From the NCBI GenBank assembly GCA_020633315.1, contig JACKDV010000008.1, positions 235,742 through 299,741 of the forward strand: a stretch of DNA of 64,000 nt. The letters run 5' to 3'. The translations under genes and the position numbers were made by a program. Shown one piece after another: positions 44,932-54,204 of the stretch (the first letter of the stretch is position 1; each line of letters starts with the position of its first letter). The DNA comes from Myxococcales bacterium. GTDB taxonomy: Bacteria > Myxococcota_A > Polyangia > Nannocystales > Nannocystaceae. The notes beneath the pieces were generated by a model. The model worked only from the letters and a program-made list of their open reading frames with translations, had not been told where the DNA came from and searched no databases.

Positions 44932-46497
44932 TCAGCGGGCGGGGGCCTCGGCGGTGGCGGCCTCGAGCTGGTCGAAGGAGCTCCAGCCCCGTCGCATGGC
45001 GTCGTAGAGGCCAGCCCGATCCACGGCCGGGTTGGCCTCGACGAACGCCTTGGCGGCCTCGATCTCCTGGGCCACCAGCGCCTCGAGCTGCTCGAGGGTG
45101 GGCGTGCCCTCCACCGGTCGGCCGTTGACGAAGAGCAGCGGCTCGGGAGCGCGGCGCTCGAGCGCGTCGAGCAGCGCGAGATCCTCCTGCACCATGCGGT
45201 TGGCTCCGTCGTCGGCCCGCGCCCGCAGGTCGGCGTTGAAGGCCTCCACGTCGAGGCCCAGGCTCTCGGCGAAGGTCGCTGCCTCCTCGGCCGTGAAGTC
45301 CCCCTCGCGGTCGAGCAGCGCATCGTGGACCGGCCAGAACTTCCCCTGCTTGTGGGCGGCCAGCGCGATGTGGGCGGCGCGGCGGTCCTTGCCGCTGCGG
45401 GCCATGGAGCGGAACACCAGGCGGAGATCCTGGGGATGACGCTCCAGCAGCTGTGCGAGCGTGCGCTGCACGCTGGCACAGGCGTCGCAGCCGAAGGTCC
45501 CGAACTCCACGATGGTCACCGCCGCCTCGGCGGGGCCGCGCTGGGGCCGGCCCTCGCCCGTGGGGATCGCATAGCGCTCCGCCGCGGGCACCGGCGCGGG
45601 GGCGGGGACCGGGGCGGGCACGGGCTTGGGCTCGGCCGCCGCGGGGACCACCGCCGGCTTTCCGGCCGCGGGCTCGGCCGCCGCCGCGGCGTCGCCTGCC
45701 GCGAGCGCGGCCGGGTGCAGGAAGCGAGCGTAGAGCTCCTCGCGCTTGGCCCCGGCCTTCAGCAGCGCCTGGGCGGCCAGCAGCTCGCCGTCGACGATGC
45801 CGCGGAGCTGATCGATCGACATCGCGCCGCTGTAGCGCTTGCCGTTGATGAAGAACGTAGGCGTGCCGGAGATCCCCAGGGCCGCGCCCGCGGCGTGCTC
45901 GGCCTTCACCTCGTCGGCGAGGGCCGGACCCTGGAAGTCCTTGCGCCAGCGCGCCAGGTCGAGGCCGAGCGCCACCGCGTGGCGCTCGAGCTGGCTGTCG
46001 GACAGCGCCTTCTGGTTCCCGAAGACGCGGTCGTGCATCTCCCAGAACTTGCCCTGGGCATGGGCGGCGAGGGCCGCCCGAGCGGCGGGCTCGGCCTGGG
46101 GGTGGAACGGCAGCGGGAACTGCTTGAACACCAGCTTGAGGTCGCGCCCGTACTCGTGCACCAGGTCATCCATCGAGCCGGCCAGCGTGGCGCAGTAGGG
46201 GCACTGGAAGTCGCTGTACTCGACGATGGTCACCAGCGGCAGCGCGGCGCCCCGGGCCGGGTCGCCCTCGTCGTAGACGGCGAGCATGCGGTCGCCCTCG
46301 ATCATCGCGTCGAGCGAGCCGTCCACGTCGCCGGGCTGCAGCAGGCGTGCCTGGATCACCTCGGTGCGGCGCGAGCCGTCGTCGTGGGGGCGTCGCTTGC
46401 CGATGCAGCCCGCCGCGGTCGCGCCCAGGCCCAGCAGGAGCACGGACGACAGGGAGAGGGACCAGGCAGCGCGCGAGAACCGGCCGAAGCGTGACAT
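44932..46497 (-). CDS. lipoprotein with two DsbA-like thioredoxin domains
   Basis: The protein has 521 residues. ATG 46497 gives a lipoprotein signal with Cys31 (ATAAGC). Domain 1 (about 85-260) has IVEYSDFQCPYCATL (redox C99-P-Y-C102) and cis-Pro region ISGTPTFFINGKRY, as in DsbA/BdbD-type thioredoxins. After an Ala/Pro/Val linker (about 265-308), domain 2 (about 320-510) has IVEFGTFGCDACASV (C337-D-A-C340) and a less typical cis-Pro region (APEPLLFVNGRPVEGTPT). Likely role: thiol oxidation or disulfide isomerisation in the periplasm. It lies 33 bp downstream of the M16-like gene pair and ends the enolase transcript. Confidence 0.87.
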   Translation of the reverse strand: MSRFGRFSRAAWSLSLSSVLLLGLGATAAGCIGKRRPHDDGSRRTEVIQARLLQPGDVDGSLDAMIEGDRMLAVYDEGDPARGAALPLVTIVEYSDFQCPYCATLAGSMDDLVHEYGRDLKLVFKQFPLPFHPQAEPAARAALAAHAQGKFWEMHDRVFGNQKALSDSQLERHAVALGLDLARWRKDFQGPALADEVKAEHAAGAALGISGTPTFFINGKRYSGAMSIDQLRGIVDGELLAAQALLKAGAKREELYARFLHPAALAAGDAAAAAEPAAGKPAVVPAAAEPKPVPAPVPAPAPVPAAERYAIPTGEGRPQRGPAEAAVTIVEFGTFGCDACASVQRTLAQLLERHPQDLRLVFRSMARSGKDRRAAHIALAAHKQGKFWPVHDALLDREGDFTAEEAATFAESLGLDVEAFNADLRARADDGANRMVQEDLALLDALERRAPEPLLFVNGRPVEGTPTLEQLEALVAQEIEAAKAFVEANPAVDRAGLYDAMRRGWSSFDQLEAATAEAPAR

Positions 46498-46530
46498 GCG
46501 GCGCCGGTGTAACACCTTGCCGCGCTCGGG

Positions 46531-47976
46531 TCAGCCCGCGTCCTCGAGCGGCGCGATCCGGGCGAGCCGACGAGTGATCCGCTCGGGGGCCCCCGCCACC
46601 AGCCACTGCCAGCCGGGCTCGCCGCCACGCGGGTCGAGCCAGCGGCGCAGCCAGGCCTGGAATGCCTCGGGCTCGGGCTCGAGCATGGTCGTCGCATCCC
46701 GCGCGAGCGCGGCGGCGATCTCCTCGTCGGTGGAGGCGAGATCGGTGGCGTCGCTCCACAGCAGGGTCCAGTCCTCGCCGCCGAGGCTGGCCTGCACCAC
46801 CCGGGCCCCCAGCCACAGCTGTGCCGCCTGGAACAGCCGCTGCTGCGGCTGGCGATCCTGGGCCAGCTCCACGAGGGCATCGATGGCCTCGCTCGCGCTG
46901 CGCTCGGGCTCGTGGCTGGACAGCGGCACGCGCAGCACGAAGATCCCGTAGTCGCCACGGATCACCAGGCGAGCGTCGAGCTCCTCTTGCAGCACGCGCT
47001 GCGCGAGGCGAGCGAGGCTCCGATCCCCGGCGCTCGGCGTGGGGAGCACGCGGCCGAGCATCAGCACCGCATCGCCGCTGGGTCCGGACCCTGGTCCCGA
47101 CAGGATCCGCAGGGGGGTCGCGGGCTCGGCGAGCAGACGGCCGGGCAGCACGGGGGGCGCCGGGGTGGCCCGCAGCCGCTCGATGGCCGAGGGCGGCACG
47201 GGACGACGACCTCGACCGCGCCAGCGCTCGGCGAGCTGCCGCAGCGCGGGACGGTGAGGGGTGGCGTCGTCGCCCGAGTGCACCACCAGCACCGCGCGGC
47301 GCGGATCGACCAGCGCCTCCCAGCCCTCGAGCAGGGCGTCGCGCGAGAGCGCCTCGAGCTCCGCCCGATCGGCGCGCTGCTCCGACTCGTCGCGCCCGAG
47401 CAGCGCCCCCACCAGCGCCGCGGTGGCGCGCTCGTCCGGGCTCACCGTGGCATCGAGGCGGGCCATCACGTCGGTGCGGGCCGCCTCCAGCCCCGCCGCG
47501 GGAGCTCGGGCCCCGAGCACCGCCGCGAGCACCGACAGCGCCGCCGCGGTCTGGTCGTCGGGGCCGTGCAGCGCCATCTCGAGCCGGTCCGGGCCGAAGC
47601 GAGCGTCGACCGAGATCGCCCGGTTGCGCCCGCGCCCGGTGAGCGTGGCCACCAGGTGCGACTGGAGCACCGCGACCACCGAGGCCGAGAGCAGCGCCTC
47701 CTCGTCTCCCACCGGCAGCAGCACACGCAGGTGCGTGACCGGGGTGCCGGGCTCGTGCAGCCAGAAGGTGATGAGCCCGCTGTCGAGCACCGCCCGCGTC
47801 GGCGCCCCCCAAGGCGGCGCGAGGCTGCCCAGCGCCTCGGCCTGTCCCACCGCGGGCGCCTCGTCCCAGACCTCCTCCACCTTGGGCGCCGCCGTGCGCT
47901 TGCAGCCGACCAGCAGCGGGCCCATCGCGCCCAGCCCGGTCACCAGCAGGCGACGGCGCGTGAGGATGGAGCTCAT
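46531..47976 (-). CDS. inactive M16 (insulinase/pitrilysin)-like lipoprotein, downstream copy
   Basis: The protein has 481 residues. ATG 47976 overlaps the upstream stop by 4 bp. The N-terminus TRRRLLVTGLGAMGPLLVGC combines a twin-arginine-like signal with a lipobox. The body has M16 architecture: THLRVLLPVGDEEALLSASV, helix-rich ARLDATVSPDERATAALVGA, and a second half with VLMLGRVLPTPSAGDRSL. The zinc motif HxxEH expected after the first beta strands is absent; the corresponding stretch is ASVVAVLQSHLVA. It therefore looks like a non-catalytic M16 subunit, probably paired with the neighbouring M16-like protein. Confidence 0.75.
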   Translation of the reverse strand: MSSILTRRRLLVTGLGAMGPLLVGCKRTAAPKVEEVWDEAPAVGQAEALGSLAPPWGAPTRAVLDSGLITFWLHEPGTPVTHLRVLLPVGDEEALLSASVVAVLQSHLVATLTGRGRNRAISVDARFGPDRLEMALHGPDDQTAAALSVLAAVLGARAPAAGLEAARTDVMARLDATVSPDERATAALVGALLGRDESEQRADRAELEALSRDALLEGWEALVDPRRAVLVVHSGDDATPHRPALRQLAERWRGRGRRPVPPSAIERLRATPAPPVLPGRLLAEPATPLRILSGPGSGPSGDAVLMLGRVLPTPSAGDRSLARLAQRVLQEELDARLVIRGDYGIFVLRVPLSSHEPERSASEAIDALVELAQDRQPQQRLFQAAQLWLGARVVQASLGGEDWTLLWSDATDLASTDEEIAAALARDATTMLEPEPEAFQAWLRRWLDPRGGEPGWQWLVAGAPERITRRLARIAPLEDAG

Positions 47977-49478
47977 GGCTCGGCCTCCGGCGAGGTCGTG
48001 GAGTGGGTCGCGGGCTCGGGCGTCACCAGGTGGATCGCGGCGCCCAGCTCGAGGTGCTCGGCCTGCTCCGTGCCGGGCGTCCACGGCTGGTCGAGGGCGG
48101 CCTCGCCCGTCAGCCATCGCAGCGGGCGGCGACGCCAGCCGGGCTCCGGGCTCGGCCGAGGGGCGGCCGCGGCCAGGCGCTGGGCCAGCGGCAGGGGCAT
48201 GCGCAGCGACTGGATCCACTCGCCATGCACCACCTCGCGCTGACGCTCCATCAGCGCATCGTCCTCGCCCTGCTCGATCCGCTCGATGCGGGTGCGGACC
48301 AGCGCCGTGGGATCATCGGCGCCCGTGGCCACGAGCACCATCGTGGAGCGGCGAGGATCGAGGTCCACGTGGCAGCGCAGCCGCGCTCGGGCCGGCTCCG
48401 CCGGCAGCCGTCGCTGGCGGTTGATCGCCTTGCACCACACCGTCGCCCAGCCCACGCTCGCCGGATCGGGCGCCACCGGCCACACGAAGCGCTGGCCCTT
48501 CTCGCCTGCGATCGGCACCGCCTGGGGCACGCTGCCCGTGCGCCACCGTGGGCTGCGGTCTCGCGACGCCCGGGGCTTGTCGGGCAGATCGGCGAACAGG
48601 GCCTCGATCTCGCGGCGCAGCTCGGGAGGGCGATGGGGCGAGACCACCACCAGCGTGGCCAGGTCGTAGCGAAAGCGCTCGGCCAGCGCCTGTCCGATCG
48701 CACGGGGCACCATCTGGTGCAGCTCCGATCCCACCCGGCGGCCGTCGTGGGCCAGCCCGGGCGCGCCGTGGGCCGAGGCCATCGCCTCGTGCGGCACCCT
48801 CCAGGTCTGGGACTTGTCGCGTCGAGCCCAGCGCAGCGTGCTCGACCACAGCTCCTCGCTCACGGTGGGGGCCCGCAGGCGCTGCGACTCCACCCACAGC
48901 GCATCGCCCAGCGCCGAGATCGGCACCAGGCTCTCGTAGCGCACCTGGGCCGGACCCACCGCCAGCGAGGCCAGCCCGCCGCGATCGTGCACCAGCGCCA
49001 CCGCCCCGCCCGGCACCAGCTCGCGGTTGCCCTGCATCAGGTGGTAGGCGAGGGCGTGCACCAGCCCCGGCTGGGTCGCGGGATCGTCCTCGGTGCCCGT
49101 GTCGATCGCGAGCACCACCGCGGCCACCGGCAGGCTCTCGTCCTGCGCGATGATCACCCGCAGGCCGCACGGCAGCACGCCGTCCTGGAGGGTGGGGCCG
49201 TCCACCTCGGACTCGGCGAGCGTGGTGGTGGGCTCCGGGCTCGGCTCGACCTCGGTCGGCGTGGGCTCGTGGTCCTCGCCCTCGACCGGCTCGGGCTCGG
49301 CCGTCGAGGGGCTGGGCCCGAGCGTGCGCACCACCGACGCGCGCGCCAGCGCCGCGGCACCTGGGGCCAGGCCCAGGGCCAGCAGCACTGCCGCGGCCCC
49401 GAGGCGCCCGGTCTCGCGCCGGCGCCCCGGACGGCCTCGCGTCAGCGAGATCCGAACAGCTCCCGTCCCCCGAAGCAT
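47973..49478 (-). CDS. inactive M16-like protein, upstream copy
   Basis: The protein has 501 residues. ATG 49478 lies inside the eno coding end (37-bp overlap); a GTG at 49457 is the alternative. After an Arg-rich start comes a signal/anchor segment (LGAAAVLLALGLAPGAAALA), a Pro/Glu/Thr linker and the M16 core: GVLPCGLRVIIAQDESLPVA, IDTGTEDD, QPGLVHALAYHLMQGN. Aligned to the M16 consensus PGLAHLLEHM, the zinc motif HxxEH reads H141-A-L-A-Y145, losing the catalytic Glu and second His. The C-terminal half shows the usual M16 repeat. A complete but catalytically dead fold is inferred; the partner is the next gene. Confidence 0.78.
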   Translation of the reverse strand: MLRGTGAVRISLTRGRPGRRRETGRLGAAAVLLALGLAPGAAALARASVVRTLGPSPSTAEPEPVEGEDHEPTPTEVEPSPEPTTTLAESEVDGPTLQDGVLPCGLRVIIAQDESLPVAAVVLAIDTGTEDDPATQPGLVHALAYHLMQGNRELVPGGAVALVHDRGGLASLAVGPAQVRYESLVPISALGDALWVESQRLRAPTVSEELWSSTLRWARRDKSQTWRVPHEAMASAHGAPGLAHDGRRVGSELHQMVPRAIGQALAERFRYDLATLVVVSPHRPPELRREIEALFADLPDKPRASRDRSPRWRTGSVPQAVPIAGEKGQRFVWPVAPDPASVGWATVWCKAINRQRRLPAEPARARLRCHVDLDPRRSTMVLVATGADDPTALVRTRIERIEQGEDDALMERQREVVHGEWIQSLRMPLPLAQRLAAAAPRPSPEPGWRRRPLRWLTGEAALDQPWTPGTEQAEHLELGAAIHLVTPEPATHSTTSPEAEP

Positions 49479-50731
49479 GCGTCCCGTCCGAGCAGCTCGT
49501 GGATCCGGAGCAGTTGGTTGTACTTCTCGATGCGGTCCGATCGCGAGGCGCTCCCCGTCTTGATCTGGCCCGCTTCGTGGGCCACCGCAAGGTCGGCGAT
49601 GAAGTCGTCGCCCGTCTCGCCGCTCCGGTGCGAGACCACGCAGCGGTAGCGCGCCCGGTGGGCGGTGCGCATGGCCACCTGGGTCTCCGTCAGCGTACCG
49701 ATCTGGTTGACCTTCACCAGCAGCGCGTTGGCCACCCCCATCTCGATGCCCCGGGCCAGGCGCTGGGGGTTGGTGACGAACAGGTCGTCACCCACCAGCT
49801 GCACGCGGTCCCCGATCTTGTCGGTGAGCAGCTTCCAGCCGTCCCAGTCCTCCTCGTCCATGCCGTCCTCGATCGAGACCAGCGGGTACTTGCCGCACAG
49901 CTCGGCGTAGAGGTCGGCCAGGCCGGCCGAGTCGAGCTCGCGCCCGCCCTCGCCCGAGAGCGTGTAGACCTTGCGCTTGGCGTCGTAGAACTCCGACGCG
50001 GCCACGTCGAGGGCCACGCTGATCTGCTCGCCGGGCCGGTAGCCCGCCGCCTCGATCGCCCGCGTGAGCAGCTCGAGCCCTTCGGCGTTGCTGCCCAGGT
50101 CCGGCGCGAAGCCGCCCTCGTCGCCCACCGCCGTGGTCTTGCCCTGCTCCTTGAGCAGGCGCTTGAGGGTGTGGAAGGTCTCCACGCCGGCCCGCAGCGC
50201 ATCGGGGAAGCTGTCGAAGCCGTGCGGGACGATCATCGACTCCTGGAAGTCGAGGTTGTTGTCCGCGTGGGCGCCCCCGTTGATCACGTTCATCAGGGGC
50301 ACCGGCAGGGTGCGGGCCAGCGTGCCGCCCAGGTAGCGGAACAGCGGCAGGCCCACGTCCTCCGCGGCGGCCCGGGCCGCGGCCAGCGACACGCCCAGCA
50401 GCGCGTTGGCTCCCAGCTCTCGCTTGTTGGGGGTGCCGTCCTCCTCCAGCATCGCGCGATCGAGGGTCGTCTGATCGATCGCATCCAGGCCCGCCACCAC
50501 CGCGGCCAGGCGGTCGTTGACGTTGGCCACCGCGGTCTGGACCCCCTTGCCCAGGTAGCGGCCCTTGTCTCCATCGCGGAGCTCGTGGGCCTCGAACTCG
50601 CCCGTGCTCGCTCCGGAGGGCACCGCGGCCCTCCCCACGTTGCCAAGCTCGGTGACCACCTCGACCTCCAGGGTCGGGTTGCCCCGGGAGTCCAGGATCT
50701 CTCGCGCGTGAACGTCGACGATGGTGCTCAT
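49442..50731 (-). CDS. eno: enolase
   Basis: The protein has 429 residues, the normal length. Signatures are SRGNPTLEVEVVTELG, SGASTGEFEAHELRDGD, IEDGMDEEDWDGWKLL, GDDLFVTNPQRLARGIE, LVKVNQIGTLTET and SHRSGETGDDFIADLAVA. It interconverts 2-phosphoglycerate and phosphoenolpyruvate in glycolysis. ATG 50731 is in the standard position (MSTIVDVHAREILDSRGNP). It is the first gene of a minus-strand run eno-M16-M16-DsbA; the first M16 gene starts within its last codons, so translational coupling is likely. Confidence 0.97.
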   Translation of the reverse strand: MSTIVDVHAREILDSRGNPTLEVEVVTELGNVGRAAVPSGASTGEFEAHELRDGDKGRYLGKGVQTAVANVNDRLAAVVAGLDAIDQTTLDRAMLEEDGTPNKRELGANALLGVSLAAARAAAEDVGLPLFRYLGGTLARTLPVPLMNVINGGAHADNNLDFQESMIVPHGFDSFPDALRAGVETFHTLKRLLKEQGKTTAVGDEGGFAPDLGSNAEGLELLTRAIEAAGYRPGEQISVALDVAASEFYDAKRKVYTLSGEGGRELDSAGLADLYAELCGKYPLVSIEDGMDEEDWDGWKLLTDKIGDRVQLVGDDLFVTNPQRLARGIEMGVANALLVKVNQIGTLTETQVAMRTAHRARYRCVVSHRSGETGDDFIADLAVAHEAGQIKTGSASRSDRIEKYNQLLRIHELLGRDACFGGRELFGSR

Positions 50732-50861
50732 GATCGGGCTCGTCCTCGTGTCGTGCGGTGCACGGTAGCCCGTCCCCCGCGGTGTCGGTCAAGTGCTCGG
50801 AATCATGCCGCTTCGGCCGTCGAGGCGCCGCAGGCCCGCACGGGGCCCGCGGCGCGCGGAG

Positions 50862-52979
50862 CTACGCGGCCCGCCGACGGCGGCGCACCGGACCGGCCAG
50901 CAGCAGCAGCCACCACGGCGCCCCGCCGCTCGGCTCGGAGCGGCAGCTACAGCCATCGCCGGTCGGGGTCTGCCCCGAGCCGTCGGTGTCGCCGTTGTCC
51001 GTGTCGCCGCCGGAGCCCTCGGCCTCGTCGTTGGGCAGGGTGGGATCGCTCCCCGTCGTGTCGTCGCCGTTCCCCGACTCGTCGCCGGTGGAGTCGTCCA
51101 GGCCCCCGGTGCTCTCGTCACCGCCGCTGGTGCTGCCCCCGTCCATGTCGCAGGCGTCCCCGATGCCGTCGCCGTCCTCGTCGGCCTGGCTGGCGTTGGC
51201 ATCGTCGGGGCAGTTGTCCACGTCGCCGCACACCCCGTCGCCGTCCGCGTCGTCGTCGGGATCGGCGGGGCAGGGATCGCACTCGTTGCCGGCACCGTCC
51301 CTGTCGTCGTCGAGCTGCCGCGGGTTGCTCGTGCCGGGGCAGTTGTCCTCCAGCGTGCACGCCCCATCCCCGTCCGGGTCGGCGAAGGTGTCGTTCTCCC
51401 CCGGGCAGGCGTCACACAGGTCGCCCACGCCGTCGCCGTCGGCGTCCTCCTGCATGGGGTTGTCGAGCAGGCGGCAGTTGTCCACGTTGGAGCACAGGCC
51501 GTCCATGTCCAGGTCGTCGTCCGCATCGAGCGGGCACACGTCGCAGACCGCACCCACCCCGTCCATGTCCTGGTCGAGCTGCGTGGGGTTGAAGGTCATG
51601 GGGCAGTTGTCCATCGCGGCGCAGATGTCATCGCCGTCGTCGTCGTTGCCCGGATCGTCGGGGCACTCGTCGCAGACGTCGCCCCGGCCGTCCATGTCCA
51701 GGTCGTCCTGGGTGGGGTTGGCATCGACCGGGCAGTTGTCCATCGCGTAGCAGACCCCGTCCGCGTCGTCGTCGTCGAGCGGATCGGCCGGGCACACGTC
51801 GCACACGTCGCCCGCCCCGTCCATGTCGCCGTCGACCTGGCCCGGGTTGCTGGTGGACACGCAGTTGTCGCAGGCGTCGCCCACCCCGTCGATGTCGGCG
51901 TCGCCCTGGCCCGGGTTGATGGTCGCGATGCAGTTGTCGCAGGCGTCGCCCACCCCGTCGGCGTCGCCGTCGAGCTGCATCGGATCGCTCACCGCCGGGC
52001 ACACGTCGCAGGCATCGCCCGCCCCGTCCATGTCGCCGTCGAGCTGCATTGGATCGGGATCGAAGGGGCAGATGTCCATCCCCGTGCACACCAGATCGCC
52101 GTCGGGATCGTTGCCCGGATCGTCGGGGCACACGTCACAGACGTCGCCGATGCCGTCCATGTCGAGGTCTTCCTGCCCCGGGTTGAAGTCGGCGGGGCAG
52201 TTGTCCGCGAAGTCGTCGAAGCCGTCGCCGTCGCCGTCGCCCGCCGCGAGGTAGGCGATGACGTTGGCGCGCAGGTTGAGCGACTCGGGCGCGGGGCTCC
52301 AGAAGTTGGAGGTGGTCAGCCCGCCGAACATGATCCGGCCGCTGCCCCAGTCGAGCTCGCCGAGGTTGGGGTTGCCCCCGTCCGTGTCGATGATGTGGGG
52401 GATCAGGCCCGGCCCGCTCACCGAGGCGTGGGCATAGGAGCCGCCGGTGAACATCAGCGCGGTGGGCAGGAAGGGCCCGTTCCAGATCGGGTGCCCCGGG
52501 TCGACGGCGTTGCCGGGGTCCAGCGGGAAGTCGGGGTAGTTGAGGGTGATGCCGCCGAAGCCCCACGCCTGCACGCCGCCCTCGTTGGGCGCTGCATTGA
52601 GGAACAGGGTGCCGCCTGCGTTCACCCAGGCCTCGAGCGCGGGCTGGTTGGCCACGAGGAACGCCTGGAGCTCCAGCGCATTGGTGTCGCTGCCCTCCAT
52701 GTAGATGAAGGTGTAGACCGGCGACAGCAGCAGCATGGGATCGACCGTCTCGTAGCGCAGGTCGTCCCAGCCGCCCGCGCCGAACACCAGGTCCATCGCC
52801 TGCTCGTTGGCGGTCGAGCCCCAGGGGGCCGACACGGTGGAGCGCACGTAGGCGGGGACGGCCTCGGCCGAGCCCTCCAGGAGCCCGAGGGTGGTCACGA
52901 CGGTGGCCACGCCGAGCGCGGCCATCGAGGAACGGGAGCGAAGGAAGGACGAGGCCATGGTCGAGATCTCGGTCCGCAT
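50862..52979 (-). CDS. secreted calcium-binding TSP3-repeat protein with MYXO-CTERM tail
   Basis: The protein has 705 residues from ATG 52979 (ATG 52958 possible). A signal peptide (about 10-40, ending GSAEA) is followed by a domain of about 200 residues resembling a ThuA/GATase1-like or DUF4350-type fold (TFIYMEGSDTNALELQAFLV, EAWVNAGGTLFLNAAPNEG). Then come sixteen thrombospondin type 3 modules (DNCPADFNPGQEDLDMDGIG and so on), alternating about 23- and 20-residue types, each with paired Cys and DxDxDGxGD calcium ligands. A Ser/Gly/Asp/Thr linker leads to the MYXO-CTERM end: GDGCSCRSEPSGG, APWWLLLLAGP, RRRRR. It is a likely surface-anchored rod stiffened by calcium. It is divergent from the esterase gene. 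Confidence 0.88.
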   Translation of the reverse strand: MRTEISTMASSFLRSRSSMAALGVATVVTTLGLLEGSAEAVPAYVRSTVSAPWGSTANEQAMDLVFGAGGWDDLRYETVDPMLLLSPVYTFIYMEGSDTNALELQAFLVANQPALEAWVNAGGTLFLNAAPNEGGVQAWGFGGITLNYPDFPLDPGNAVDPGHPIWNGPFLPTALMFTGGSYAHASVSGPGLIPHIIDTDGGNPNLGELDWGSGRIMFGGLTTSNFWSPAPESLNLRANVIAYLAAGDGDGDGFDDFADNCPADFNPGQEDLDMDGIGDVCDVCPDDPGNDPDGDLVCTGMDICPFDPDPMQLDGDMDGAGDACDVCPAVSDPMQLDGDADGVGDACDNCIATINPGQGDADIDGVGDACDNCVSTSNPGQVDGDMDGAGDVCDVCPADPLDDDDADGVCYAMDNCPVDANPTQDDLDMDGRGDVCDECPDDPGNDDDGDDICAAMDNCPMTFNPTQLDQDMDGVGAVCDVCPLDADDDLDMDGLCSNVDNCRLLDNPMQEDADGDGVGDLCDACPGENDTFADPDGDGACTLEDNCPGTSNPRQLDDDRDGAGNECDPCPADPDDDADGDGVCGDVDNCPDDANASQADEDGDGIGDACDMDGGSTSGGDESTGGLDDSTGDESGNGDDTTGSDPTLPNDEAEGSGGDTDNGDTDGSGQTPTGDGCSCRSEPSGGAPWWLLLLAGPVRRRRRAA

Positions 52980-53079
52980 TGTCCCGTCTCGTGGCCGGCC
53001 TGACCAGGCCGAGAGGCGCCGTGCCGGCGTCTCGCGAGCGTGGCCGCCACGGCGCAGGGTTGGCTGTTAGACTCCGTTC

Positions 53080-54138
53080 GTGCGGATCCTCGGCCTCCAC
53101 GGTTGCCTCCTCGTGACGCTCGGGTGCAGCACGCCGCCCGCGGACGAGGGGGACGGCTCCGGGACCACGGGATCGACCGGCTCGGCCACGGGGCCCACCG
53201 AGGGCGGAAGCGAGCCGACCGGCGATGGATCCAGCGAGGGCGGCTCGACCACGGCGACCACCGCCGGCAGCGACTCGAGCGGAGGCGGGCTGCCTCCGCC
53301 GGTGCTCGACGAGTGCATCGACGACGGCTCCGCCGGGGGGCACGTGTATTCCTGTGGCGCCTTCGACTTCGACGTGACCATCCCCGAGTCGTGCCTGGAC
53401 GAGCCCTGCGGGCTCATCGTGGACGTGCACGGCTTCACCATGAGCGGCGCCATGCAGGAGGCCAACACCCACCTGCGCCAGCTCGGGGCCGCGCGCGGCT
53501 ACATCGTGATCCAGCCCAACGCCAACCCGGCGCCGCCCGCCTCCTCGTGGAACCCCGGGGTCGACGACGATGCGGTGGTCGACTTCATGTTGCGCGTGGC
53601 CGATGCGTTCCACGTCGATCGCGATCGCCTGCACCTCACCGGCTTCTCCCAGGGCGGCTACATGAGCTGGCGGGTGGTGTGCGAGCACGCCGACCTGCTC
53701 GCCTCGGTCGCGCCCGCGGCCGCCTGCGGTGACGGGGTGATCGCCGACTGCGACTTCGGTCCCGGCAACCAGCCCAGCGAGCCCGTCGACATCCTCTTCA
53801 TGCACGGCACCCAGGACGTGCTCGTGCCCTACCCGTGCGCGCCGGTGCGGCGCGACGCCGTGGTCGCGGCCTACGGCCTGGGGCCGGAGCAGGTGGTCGC
53901 CGAGGGCGATGGATATCGCTGGACTCGCCACGAGGGGGACGACGGGACGGTGATGGAATTCATCACCCACGAGTACTCGGCCGCCAACACCGTGGTGCTG
54001 GGCGGGCACTGCTTTCCGGGGAGCGACGACCCCGGCGACCAGCCCGGGCAGCTCATGTCGTATGCCTGCGTGGAGCCGACCGAGCTGTTCTGGGGCGAGG
54101 CCGTGCTGGACTTCTTCGACGCGCACCCCCGGGGGTGA
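53080..54138 (+). CDS. lipoprotein esterase, PHB-depolymerase/feruloyl-esterase (LpqC) type
   Basis: The protein has 352 residues and starts at GTG 53080. The signal peptide has lipobox Cys16 (VTLGC). A 55-residue Gly/Ser/Thr linker precedes an alpha/beta hydrolase. The catalytic triad is visible: S190 in GFSQGG, D246 in MHGTQD, H310 in LGGHCFPG. The oxyanion region is VDVHGFTMSGAM. Several Cys suggest disulfides. The family cleaves esters of short polyhydroxyalkanoates or aromatic acids outside the cell; the substrate is unknown. The stop codon is part of a perfect palindrome (CACCCCCGGGGGTG, 54124-54137) that may act in termination. It is divergent from the TSP3 gene, 100 bp apart. Confidence 0.86.
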   Translation: MRILGLHGCLLVTLGCSTPPADEGDGSGTTGSTGSATGPTEGGSEPTGDGSSEGGSTTATTAGSDSSGGGLPPPVLDECIDDGSAGGHVYSCGAFDFDVTIPESCLDEPCGLIVDVHGFTMSGAMQEANTHLRQLGAARGYIVIQPNANPAPPASSWNPGVDDDAVVDFMLRVADAFHVDRDRLHLTGFSQGGYMSWRVVCEHADLLASVAPAAACGDGVIADCDFGPGNQPSEPVDILFMHGTQDVLVPYPCAPVRRDAVVAAYGLGPEQVVAEGDGYRWTRHEGDDGTVMEFITHEYSAANTVVLGGHCFPGSDDPGDQPGQLMSYACVEPTELFWGEAVLDFFDAHPRG

Positions 54139-54204
54139 CGGAGGGGCCGTGCACGGTCGCGGCCCGGCCGCGGCCCGACCCGCGATGGTATACATCCGCC
54201 AAGC

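Noticed and set aside
50950..52260. Regular DNA repeats about 60-70 bp apart, CRISPR- or satellite-like
   Set aside because: They are the codons of alternating TSP3 protein modules and differ at synonymous sites.
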